Origin: Lachnotalea sp. AF33-28
GTDB lineage: Bacteria > Bacillota > Clostridia > Lachnospirales > Lachnospiraceae
Assembly: GCF_003477885.1 (NCBI RefSeq)
Contig: NZ_QUEE01000025.1
Span: 1-33,125, forward strand
Direction of reading: 5' to 3'
DNA length: 33,125 nucleotides
Below are positions 23,929-31,443 of this stretch, in pieces. Position 1 is the first letter of the stretch; each line of letters starts with the position of its first letter. A program made the position numbers and the translations under genes. The notes below the pieces were generated by a model, which had not been told where the DNA came from, ran no database searches, and saw only the letters and a program-made list of their open reading frames with translations.

Positions 23929-26184
23929 ATGATGCTTTCTCCAATGAAAAACAAGCGTTTTGCAAAAGCGGGCGGCAGCCACCGCGTACTTTTTTCCTGG
24001 CTCTTATCCTATGCGGTTATTTTTCTGTTTCCCATCGCCTTTCAGTTTTTTACATATCGCCAGGCGGTCTCCACCATCCGCAGCCAGACCATCGAGTCGC
24101 AGCGTTTATCGCTTGAAAAGTTTCAGAGCGATATGGACGGTGAATTATCCCTGATCAGCGATTTCGTCTCCCGGATTTCATTGGATGACAACGTGAATTA
24201 TCTGTTGAACGCCCCCGGCAAATCCGTTTACCTGGAAAGTTACGCCCAAGCCTCAGTGCTGCATCAGATGAACCGCTCTCTAAGCTCCTATGAGCCACAT
24301 GACAGTCTGATCGACGATTACTACATATTCACGAATAACAGGCTCATCTGGCACAGCCAGGGGATCAGTGAATGGAAGCAGGACAATAGTCTGGCGTGCA
24401 CCATATGGAACCGCTGTGAAGGGCTGGATCTGACCGAGAACCATATCTTTTCTCTGACGGACGGTCAGGAGCAGTATCTGGTCATTACCTATCCGCTGCC
24501 ATATGCCTATACTCCGGCAGGCTATATCGCCGTACTTTTGGATTCGGACACGCTTAGAGGCTGTTTAAAGAAATTTACGGTTTTAGACGAAAGCCGTTAT
24601 TATATAACGGACAACGGCAATGAGGTGCTGGCCTGCCTGTCCCCGGACAGCGATACCGAAGGAAAGAGCTACTACTGCAGTGTCAATTCCGAAGTGATGC
24701 CGCTCACCTATGTATCCGCGGTGGAAGTCAGTTTTGCCGACAGCCAGCTCATATTTCTTCGCAGAACGCTTTTGGTGAGTCTGACCAGCTGTATTCTGGG
24801 CGGTCTGATTCTGATCGCGTTTTTCACCCGGCGCAATTATTCCCCGGTACAAAAACTGGTCAACACCGTCCGTGAGCATAACACGCTGACGGAAAACGAA
24901 ATACTGAATGAATACCAGATCGTATCCGGAGCGCTGCAGCAGATATACGAAAAAAATGCTTCGATCGAAGAGGTCGTACAGAGACAGAACAAAACGATCT
25001 ATTCCTATTATCTTTCTCTCCTGCTCAAAGGAACTCTTAACTGGTCTTCTATGGAGGAATCGCTGATCACAGAGATCGAGCGGGAAGTATTAAAAAAGAA
25101 CTATCTGCTGCTCCTCACGCTAACGGATGTATCCGAAAAATGGCCGGCCAAACATCCTGAACTTGCGGAAAGCGCTTACTCTTCCTTTTATCAGACGCAG
25201 TTCACACAACGGCTTACAGACATGCTGCCTGACGGCATATCCATCTACAGCACGAATGTCTATGATTTCAATGCCTGCATCATCGCCGCGGATGACGTTC
25301 TCAAAGACTGGAAAGAGCTGCTTAACTCCTCCCTGGAAACTCTGTCGGAATATCTCGGCACGGCCTGTGAGTTTCAGTACTATTTTGCCGTCAGCGGCAT
25401 ACACGAAGGCATCGCGCAGCTTAACACCAGCTACGAGGAAGCCGCCTACGCGTTATCTTACTGTATCATGAAACAGGATATACGGATCGTCTTTCAGGAT
25501 GACCTGTCCGCGGAGAAAGGGGATGCCCTGCCCGATTCGTCGGATCATGAAAAGCACCTGATTAATCTGATACAGACGGGCCAGACGGAGGCGGCCGGGG
25601 AACTGACCGCACAGTGGATGGATTCCATCGCGTCCAGGAACCTGCCCTTCTGCACCGCCAAGTGCCTGGCAGGCTCCGTTTTGTCCGCCATCATCACCGC
25701 CGCCGGCAATATGCAGCAGCACGGCATCTTTGCCACAGACTGCAACCAGGCCGCAGATGAGTTCCTGAAAGCCAACTCCTTTGGCAGACTGGAACATATA
25801 CTGAAAAGCACGGCCCTCATGATCTCGCAGAAGGCTGCAGACGGCGCTGCGCAGTCCGGCCTGAACGACACCTGGGTCATGCGGATCAACGAGGTGATCG
25901 ATCAGAATCTTCATGACGAAAATCTGAATATCACCTATATTGCCGATGCGCTGGGAGTGAGTTCCAAATACCTCTCTTCCATCTATATGAAGGCCACGAA
26001 TACAGGCATCATCGATGTCATACATGAAAAGAGAATCGAACAGGTCAAGGAACTGATCGGACGCAGGGGGTACTCCGTCAGTGAAGCCGCCGCCGAGGTG
26101 GGGTACAGCAGTGTCGCGACCCTGAACCGCTGGTTTCGCAAATATGAAGGGATCTCACCGGGGCAGTACCGGAGCAATTGCTAA
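23929..26184 (+). CDS. membrane-anchored AraC-family regulator with extracellular sensor
   Basis: A 751-residue one-component sensor-regulator. Helix 1 (about 20-42) and helix 2 (about 277-298) enclose an extracellular domain of roughly 230 residues, probably of the Cache type seen in YesM-like sensors. A long cytoplasmic region (about 300-640) follows, and the C-terminal 100 residues form an AraC DNA-binding domain: LNITYIADALGVSSKYLSSI, then VSEAAAEVGYSSVATLNRWF, ending ISPGQYRS. The start is placed at the ATG at 23929, with GAGGTG six bases upstream, rather than at an in-frame GTG at 23920. It is divergent from the orphan binding protein and is the likely regulator of that gene and perhaps of cassette 2. 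Confidence 0.92.
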   Translation: MMLSPMKNKRFAKAGGSHRVLFSWLLSYAVIFLFPIAFQFFTYRQAVSTIRSQTIESQRLSLEKFQSDMDGELSLISDFVSRISLDDNVNYLLNAPGKSVYLESYAQASVLHQMNRSLSSYEPHDSLIDDYYIFTNNRLIWHSQGISEWKQDNSLACTIWNRCEGLDLTENHIFSLTDGQEQYLVITYPLPYAYTPAGYIAVLLDSDTLRGCLKKFTVLDESRYYITDNGNEVLACLSPDSDTEGKSYYCSVNSEVMPLTYVSAVEVSFADSQLIFLRRTLLVSLTSCILGGLILIAFFTRRNYSPVQKLVNTVREHNTLTENEILNEYQIVSGALQQIYEKNASIEEVVQRQNKTIYSYYLSLLLKGTLNWSSMEESLITEIEREVLKKNYLLLLTLTDVSEKWPAKHPELAESAYSSFYQTQFTQRLTDMLPDGISIYSTNVYDFNACIIAADDVLKDWKELLNSSLETLSEYLGTACEFQYYFAVSGIHEGIAQLNTSYEEAAYALSYCIMKQDIRIVFQDDLSAEKGDALPDSSDHEKHLINLIQTGQTEAAGELTAQWMDSIASRNLPFCTAKCLAGSVLSAIITAAGNMQQHGIFATDCNQAADEFLKANSFGRLEHILKSTALMISQKAADGAAQSGLNDTWVMRINEVIDQNLHDENLNITYIADALGVSSKYLSSIYMKATNTGIIDVIHEKRIEQVKELIGRRGYSVSEAAAEVGYSSVATLNRWFRKYEGISPGQYRSNC

Positions 26185-26238
26185 ATCCGCTAGTTTTAAT
26201 ATCAGAAAGCTTCTTTGAAAACTATCAGGAGGTACTGT

Positions 26239-28998
26239 ATGGATAACGCTTCTGTAATACCGAAACACTGGGCTGACAAGCTCGATCACAAAACCGCTTA
26301 TGCCCTTGAATCCTCTATACTCGCATACTGCGATATTCTGGATCATGATTTATTCTTTTTTCCCGAGTATACCAATCACAAAATGATGCATATCCGCAAT
26401 ATTCTTAAGATAAGCACCCGGCTGATTCCTCCGGAAAGCGACGCAGATCTGACTGCCGGGGATATTGCGGTTTACATCCTTTCTGTGCTGTATCATGATA
26501 TGGGCATGCACATTACTTATGCAGGATTTCTTCGTATCCTCACAGAAAACTTCTTTGCACATGACTATTCAGAAGTTTATAATGACCGGCCCTGGCCTAA
26601 GTTATGGGAGGATTATGTCCGGGAAGCCCGGCTTTGGAATGACAAAATCCGCAAGCAAATTCTTGGGACTGTCGATTGTTTTTCAGCCCTGCACACGCTC
26701 TGTGCTCCAAATGAACTACCGGCTGACAGTGCGCTTCTCAATCTGTATGACCGCCTCTTCATCGGAGAATTTCTGCGCCGCAATCACTGCAGAATGGCGT
26801 TTGATATCGCCTGTACCGGTTTTCCCTGTGCCGATGGCAGCATTCAGGTGCTTCCCGCGCAATATTCCCTGCTTGTCGGTCATATCGCCCGCTCCCACGG
26901 AGAGGACATCTGGAAAATGCTCGATACCATGGAGGCGCAGTATGGCAGCTCTTTTTTAAAGATACGTGATGTACATGTTCTTTATCTGATGGTGCTGCTG
27001 CGAATAGCAGATTATTTTGATATCTCCGATGATCGGGCCGCTGTCAGTATCTCACGGCTGTACCATTTCAAAAGTCCTGTTTCCGTCAGAGAATGGCAAA
27101 AAAATCAATGTGTCGTTAATATCGCTTTTGGTGCTGCGCGTGATCCCGAATTATTATTTATTGAGACCATCCCCCCATCCAGCAGCAGCATATTTCTAAG
27201 CCTGAAGCTGCTGCTGGATGACATGCAGAGGGAACTGGATACCTCCTGGGCCGTATTAGGCGATGTATATGGCAGGTCCCCTGAGAAACTGCATTTGAGT
27301 ATCCGAAGGATAAAGTCTGATCTGACAAACACGGAGTGCGCAGAGCACCGTGTAAACTACCTGACAGAAAAGATCGCCTTTCGGGCCAATCCCGAACTGT
27401 TAAAATTATTAATCGGGCCCCTTTATGATTACCAGCCCGTGTACGGAATACGTGAACTGCTGCAGAATTCCATAGACGCCTGCCATGAAAAGCAGGCGCT
27501 ATGCCGGCCAAAAGGCGAGAGCTACCATAGCAGGGTAGTCGTGGAATTTATCAGCCGCCCTGACGGGCATGCAACTATACGTGTGAGTGACAACGGAATT
27601 GGCATGACCGGAGATGTGATTAAAAATTACTACATGGTTGCCGGCTCCTCCTACCGATACGATCCCGCCTGGAAAAAAGATTATCTGGATCCCGATACCC
27701 TTGTCCCCAAAGTGGTTCGCAGCGGAAGATTTGGCATCGGCGTTTTGAGCACTTTTCTGTTGGGCGACAATATCCATGTTGAAACCGTTTCCTATTTGGA
27801 ACAGATGAAGTACAGCTTCGATGCCCTCCTGGAAAGCGATCAGCTCGATATATTCAGACAGTCCGGGTCAGGTATGGAATCGGGCACCGTCATAACCGTT
27901 AACACATCACAGAAGATGCTGAATCAGCTCCGCACGGTTCCTGACTGGTTCTGCGAAAATGAACCGGAAATCGTATTCATTCCGGAAAGCCGTTTGAACC
28001 GTTGCGAATACCATCCAATAACTAAAGCCTGGAAAACCTGTGTTCTGTCCACAGGAAATACCGCATATTACCGTTTTCATACAGAGCACCCGGAGATCCC
28101 TTCCAATATCTATGTAAACGGACTGCTGACCGAAACAAACAATGCCGGGGTATCCGTAAATATCAGGGAACATTCCGAAGAAATATCGCTTTCTTTAAAA
28201 AGAGACCGCATTACAGGAATAAACGCCCGGCCTATAACTGCTGCAGACATACAGGAGGAAATCATACAATCCGTCCTTCTGGCTCGCCTGCTGACCTGTG
28301 ACCCCTTTGATCTGCCCTATAAAGTGCTCACACATCCGTATCTGGACGGTATGCAGGATAAAATTCTGTTTACTCCTGACGGCTATATACCCATGGGACT
28401 CATAAATACAAAAAAGCCGGCACATTTATTCTTTACTGTGTCCCCCGGCATTACGAGTTCAGAGCGCTCCATCCGTTCTTTCTTCAGCAGGACAAAGCTT
28501 TCTCTGGATGACGCCTTTTTTACAGACAGCAGCTATATGGGGAAGCCGTGGTCAGGACCGCAAATAAAAATGAATATACCTCTGGAGGACAGTCAGTTTT
28601 GCCTGATAGGTTACGTCATAGCCGAAGGGTATTTCGGCGCCGGTTATCCCGACAAATCTGCAATCAGTAACTTGATCGGCCTGGATTCTTCAGATTATTT
28701 TTGTTCGCATAGAGGTGAACACAATGAAGTTCTATATATTCATAAAAATCATGTCCGGGAAAACGTCGGTTTGATAGATGATCTTAAATCGCTATGGTTG
28801 GAAAAGGCCGGCTGGCCTCTTGCAGTCTACAGTCTGCAAAAAGGCGGCACAAACCGGCAAAGCATTTGGAACGCTGAATTTATATCTGAACTTCTCGGAG
28901 ATGCGGATCGGACCATTCCATACTCCCCGGAGGACCGAATCAAAAAATATCCCAGGGCTTACGAAGCGCTGGAACTTTATATAAATAACCTGAATTGA
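26239..28998 (+). CDS. HD-domain plus Hsp90-like GHKL ATPase protein, function unknown
   Basis: A 919-residue cytoplasmic protein. The N-terminal third carries an HD-type metal site: His 47 and His 51 (TNHKMMHI), H86-D87 (LYHDMGMH), a FLRRNHCR segment near 178-185, H215 and H220 (VGHIARSH), and D258 in LRIADYFDI. Residues about 400-560 form an Hsp90-like ATPase: E406 and N410 in RELLQNSIDACHEK, D451 in SDNGIGM, and GRFGIGVLSTFLLG near 495-508. The C-terminal 350 residues I do not recognise. AGGAGG precedes the ATG at 26239. It follows the AraC gene by 54 bp and could be read with it. Related HD plus Hsp90-like proteins have been linked to stress or biological conflict, but I cannot assign a function; no toxin, nuclease or phage gene is adjacent. 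Confidence 0.85.
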   Translation: MDNASVIPKHWADKLDHKTAYALESSILAYCDILDHDLFFFPEYTNHKMMHIRNILKISTRLIPPESDADLTAGDIAVYILSVLYHDMGMHITYAGFLRILTENFFAHDYSEVYNDRPWPKLWEDYVREARLWNDKIRKQILGTVDCFSALHTLCAPNELPADSALLNLYDRLFIGEFLRRNHCRMAFDIACTGFPCADGSIQVLPAQYSLLVGHIARSHGEDIWKMLDTMEAQYGSSFLKIRDVHVLYLMVLLRIADYFDISDDRAAVSISRLYHFKSPVSVREWQKNQCVVNIAFGAARDPELLFIETIPPSSSSIFLSLKLLLDDMQRELDTSWAVLGDVYGRSPEKLHLSIRRIKSDLTNTECAEHRVNYLTEKIAFRANPELLKLLIGPLYDYQPVYGIRELLQNSIDACHEKQALCRPKGESYHSRVVVEFISRPDGHATIRVSDNGIGMTGDVIKNYYMVAGSSYRYDPAWKKDYLDPDTLVPKVVRSGRFGIGVLSTFLLGDNIHVETVSYLEQMKYSFDALLESDQLDIFRQSGSGMESGTVITVNTSQKMLNQLRTVPDWFCENEPEIVFIPESRLNRCEYHPITKAWKTCVLSTGNTAYYRFHTEHPEIPSNIYVNGLLTETNNAGVSVNIREHSEEISLSLKRDRITGINARPITAADIQEEIIQSVLLARLLTCDPFDLPYKVLTHPYLDGMQDKILFTPDGYIPMGLINTKKPAHLFFTVSPGITSSERSIRSFFSRTKLSLDDAFFTDSSYMGKPWSGPQIKMNIPLEDSQFCLIGYVIAEGYFGAGYPDKSAISNLIGLDSSDYFCSHRGEHNEVLYIHKNHVRENVGLIDDLKSLWLEKAGWPLAVYSLQKGGTNRQSIWNAEFISELLGDADRTIPYSPEDRIKKYPRAYEALELYINNLN

Positions 28999-29043
28999 AT
29001 CCTCACCTGTCATTTTTTAATGAAGCACCGTTAAAGTGAAAAC

Positions 29044-29063
29044 GAATCCCGCTCGCGGGATTC
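29044..29063 (-). terminator. hairpin, possible minus-strand terminator
   Basis: A perfect 8-bp stem GAATCCCG / CGGGATTC with loop CTCG. On the plus strand no T-run follows, so it is not a clear terminator for the gene ending at 28998. On the minus strand GTTTTCACTTT follows, which could stop antisense read-through coming from splB. The rest of 28999-29121 shows nothing clear. Confidence 0.3.
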
Positions 29064-29121
29064 TCCTCCTGCGGCGGGCCGTCCTGGCGGCATAATACCT
29101 TTTTCCCATTGAACGAAAATA

Positions 29122-29202
29122 ATTCCTCCGATTTACGCATATAATGTGTACTGCAGGTGCCTTCTCTGGCAGGCACCGGACTATGATGCAGATCGGAGGA
29201 AT
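29122..29202 (+). promoter_or_regulatory. structured tspO leader, possible cis-regulatory RNA
   Basis: ATTCCTCCGAT (29122-29132) is the exact complement of ATCGGAGGAAT (29192-29202), which contains the tspO ribosome binding site GGAGGA. Inside it are a 7-bp stem TACGCAT/ATGTGTA (29134-29140, 29144-29150, one G-U) and a stem CTGCA/TGCAG (29151-29155, 29187-29191) capped by GGTGCC/GGCACC (29156-29161, 29172-29177). Together they make a tight three-way junction with almost no unpaired linker. A caveat is the perfect TATAAT at 29140-29145: if that is the -10, the left arm is not transcribed. Confidence 0.45.
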
Positions 29203-29207
29203 CATCC

Positions 29208-29672
29208 ATGTGTAAAAAGAAAACATATATCATCGCGATACTGATCCCGCTCCTGGTCGGAGGTCTTTCGGGATTTCTTGGAATGAACGGGATGGCAGAG
29301 TACAAAACGCTGGAAAAGCCGCTGCTTTCGCCGCCGGGATTTCTTTTTCCGATTGTCTGGACCGTCCTGTACGTGCTCATGGGCATCGGCTCTGCCCTCA
29401 TATACTGTTCTGAAGACCCGAGGAAGGAACACGCCCTGAAAACATACGCCGCACAGCTGGCTGCGAACTTCTTATGGACCATTTTCTTTTTCACATTTAA
29501 GTGGAGACTGTTTGCATTTTTCTGGATCATCCTGCTCATCGCACTTGTTATCTCTATGATCCGGCAGTTTGCCGCCATACGTCCCCTGGCTGGGAAACTG
29601 CAGCTCCCCTATCTCTACTGGCTGCTGTTTGCCGCATATCTGAATCTGGGAGTCTGGTACCTGAACCGTTAG
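29208..29672 (+). CDS. tspO: TspO/MBR family membrane protein
   Basis: A 154-residue protein of the usual length for the tryptophan-rich sensory / translocator family, with five membrane helices (near 7-26, 47-66, 80-97, 102-119, 133-152). Family markers are present: SPPGFLFPIVWTVLYVLMGIG (positions 41-61), NFLWTIFFF at 88-96 and AAYLNLGVWYLN at 142-153. Members bind tetrapyrroles and related ligands in other organisms; the role in anaerobic Clostridia is not settled. The ribosome binding site GGAGGA is 7 nt before the ATG and is part of a long predicted stem. It converges with splB, with 21 bp between stops and no terminator. Confidence 0.93.
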   Translation: MCKKKTYIIAILIPLLVGGLSGFLGMNGMAEYKTLEKPLLSPPGFLFPIVWTVLYVLMGIGSALIYCSEDPRKEHALKTYAAQLAANFLWTIFFFTFKWRLFAFFWIILLIALVISMIRQFAAIRPLAGKLQLPYLYWLLFAAYLNLGVWYLNR

Positions 29673-29693
29673 CAGAGTACCAAACATATGAAA

Positions 29694-30689
29694 TCAGCTT
29701 ATATAGCGGATACTGGCATCGCCGAAGATCCTTTTTATCTCTTTTCGCAAAAAGTTTTCCGCTTCCGCCCTGATCTCCGGCCGATAGCAGTATCTTCCCC
29801 TGCCGCGGCCGGTCATCTTTTCCTTATCATATAAATCCGGACTGTTGGGAAACGCCTCGCTGTTTATGGCCCGATGCACATAGGAATAGGTCATCAGAAT
29901 GATCTCCAAAAACATCTGTTTTTTCATTTTTTCCGTCAGCCCTTCTTCCAGTTCTTCCAGAAGTCCCGTATACAACGCTTTCCACCCATCGGTCAAAATA
30001 ACCGGAGCGATCAGAAGGCCGCACGGATATCCCGCCTCACACATGGCATTCACCGCTTCTATCCGAAGCTTTAAACCGGAGGTTCCAAGTTCGATTTTCC
30101 GTATGATTTCCTGCGGATTCACGCTCATCCGAAAGATTGTTTTACCTCTGTGGTCCAATCCAAGAAGCGGTTCCACCATATGAAATTTTGTCGGAAACGT
30201 CAGCTGTCCGGCGTCCGCTTCCGCAAAATATGGGATGGTGTACTGAAGATTCCCCGTGATTGTATTTTCCAGCACCAGATCACTGTTGCTGCCGATCTCA
30301 AAGGTGAGGGGCCGAGCGCTCTCCCGCCCTTTTCTGATCAGCTTGTCAAGCATCTGTTCCCGGTTGACAAACAGCCGCAGATAGGAGCATTTATTGTAAT
30401 TGCAGACGAGATAACAGTACAGGCACATGGCTGTACAGCCCGATGATGTGTAGGGTACCAGATAATCTGACACCTTATGGTTCTCTGTATATTTATGAGT
30501 CTTCCTGATGCCTACGACCAGGCTGCGCTTCATACGGCCGAACTCAGAGTTCGGTTTTTCGCGCATCTTCTGTATCGCGTTGTGACTCTCGATCGGATAC
30601 CAGGGGATGTCGTCAAACTGCGCTTTCAGCTCTTTGCCAAGATCATAGGACAAACTGGAGGGTTCGTAGTATACTGCTTCGAATTTCAT
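29694..30689 (-). CDS. splB: spore photoproduct lyase, clostridial type
   Basis: A 331-residue radical SAM enzyme that reverses the thymine dimer (spore photoproduct) formed in spore DNA by UV. The iron-sulfur motif is CTAMCLYC (C85, C89, C92), followed by C96 and C101. YTSSGC just before it and TFEIGSNSDLVLENTITGNL after it are family signatures. In the Bacillus enzyme a Cys in the latter region (ACTSD) donates a hydrogen atom; here the aligned stretch is GSNSD without Cys. AAAGGA precedes the ATG. It lies 124 bp after the Lrp-type gene on the same strand. It implies a spore-forming host. Confidence 0.94.
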   Translation of the reverse strand: MKFEAVYYEPSSLSYDLGKELKAQFDDIPWYPIESHNAIQKMREKPNSEFGRMKRSLVVGIRKTHKYTENHKVSDYLVPYTSSGCTAMCLYCYLVCNYNKCSYLRLFVNREQMLDKLIRKGRESARPLTFEIGSNSDLVLENTITGNLQYTIPYFAEADAGQLTFPTKFHMVEPLLGLDHRGKTIFRMSVNPQEIIRKIELGTSGLKLRIEAVNAMCEAGYPCGLLIAPVILTDGWKALYTGLLEELEEGLTEKMKKQMFLEIILMTYSYVHRAINSEAFPNSPDLYDKEKMTGRGRGRYCYRPEIRAEAENFLRKEIKRIFGDASIRYIS

Positions 30690-30813
30690 AACGTTCCTTT
30701 CATTAAGCCGGTTAAAATTTATAAGTCAGGTAATAGTATGTTCCGTTTCCCGGCAAATCATGAAAGATCAGCTTAATCCAAATTCAGCGGGTTTTGCCCA
30801 GCCGTTTCTCTCA

Positions 30814-31272
30814 TCAGAGTCTCAGTCCTTTTATATCCTTTATGCGTGAAAGAATGATATTACAGCTGCTGCTGACCACGCCGGGCAGCGGATCGACGGT
30901 TTCCTGAATCAACCGTTCCATTTCCTCATTGGAAGAGGCTACAGCATGGACATGCAGCTTATTTTTTCCGGTTACGCGGTAGATCTGGGTGACAGTCTCA
31001 TTGCGGTTTAAAAGCTCCGTCACCTGTGCCAGAGTCTCCGGCAGAGTTTCTATTTCAAAATAACAGGATACAGCACCGCTGATCTTCTGCGGGTTAATCA
31101 CGGTTGTATACTCCTCTATCACACCGCGCTGTTCCAGCGCCTGAATGCGCATTTTAACGGCCACCCTTGATATTCCAACCTGCTGGCCGATATCCGAATA
31201 GGACATCCGCGCATTTTTTATCAGAAGTTTCAGGATATTCTGATCCAGTTCATCCAATCCGTCCAGAAACAT
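30814..31272 (-). CDS. Lrp/AsnC-family transcriptional regulator
   Basis: A 152-residue regulator of standard length. The N-terminal winged helix (ELDQNILKLLIKNARMSYSDIGQQVGISRVAVKMRI, split over residues 8-43) is followed by a RAM-type ligand/oligomerisation domain (about 67-145). AGGAGG is 8 nt before the ATG at 31272. It is divergent from the MATE efflux gene; both promoters face each other across 170 bp, and an inverted repeat lies exactly between the -35 and -10 of this gene's promoter, suggesting autorepression and joint control of the efflux gene. The ligand, probably an amino acid or related small molecule, is unknown. Confidence 0.93.
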   Translation of the reverse strand: MFLDGLDELDQNILKLLIKNARMSYSDIGQQVGISRVAVKMRIQALEQRGVIEEYTTVINPQKISGAVSCYFEIETLPETLAQVTELLNRNETVTQIYRVTGKNKLHVHAVASSNEEMERLIQETVDPLPGVVSSSCNIILSRIKDIKGLRL

Positions 31273-31318
31273 TCATACTACCTCCTACATTGCATTGTCT
31301 TAAATTCTCACTCTCTTT

Positions 31319-31347
31319 ATTATAAGGTATAAAGATACCTAAAGCAA
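31319..31347 (-). promoter_or_regulatory. promoter of the Lrp-type gene with operator in the spacer
   Basis: On the minus strand TTGCTT (31342-31347), a 17-bp spacer and a perfect TATAAT (31319-31324). The spacer is almost fully occupied by the inverted repeat AGGTAT-AAAG-ATACCT (31325-31340). A protein bound there would block RNA polymerase. Confidence 0.6.
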
Positions 31348-31355
31348 TCAGACGA

Positions 31356-31384
31356 TTGACATTTGAATTATATCCTGTTAGAAT
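31356..31384 (+). promoter_or_regulatory. promoter of the MATE efflux gene
   Basis: Consensus TTGACA (31356-31361), a 17-bp spacer and TAGAAT (31379-31384), 60 bp upstream of the start codon. The inverted repeat at 31325-31340 ends 15 bp upstream of the -35. Confidence 0.75.
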
Positions 31385-31443
31385 TGTTACGTTATGTAAT
31401 TATTATATTTCGTTTTGTAATTGTTGAAAGGAGAATATTACCT

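Noticed and set aside
29003..29578. 191-residue minus-strand frame opposite tspO
   Set aside because: It overlaps the well-supported tspO gene, has no recognisable domain and looks like a shadow frame.
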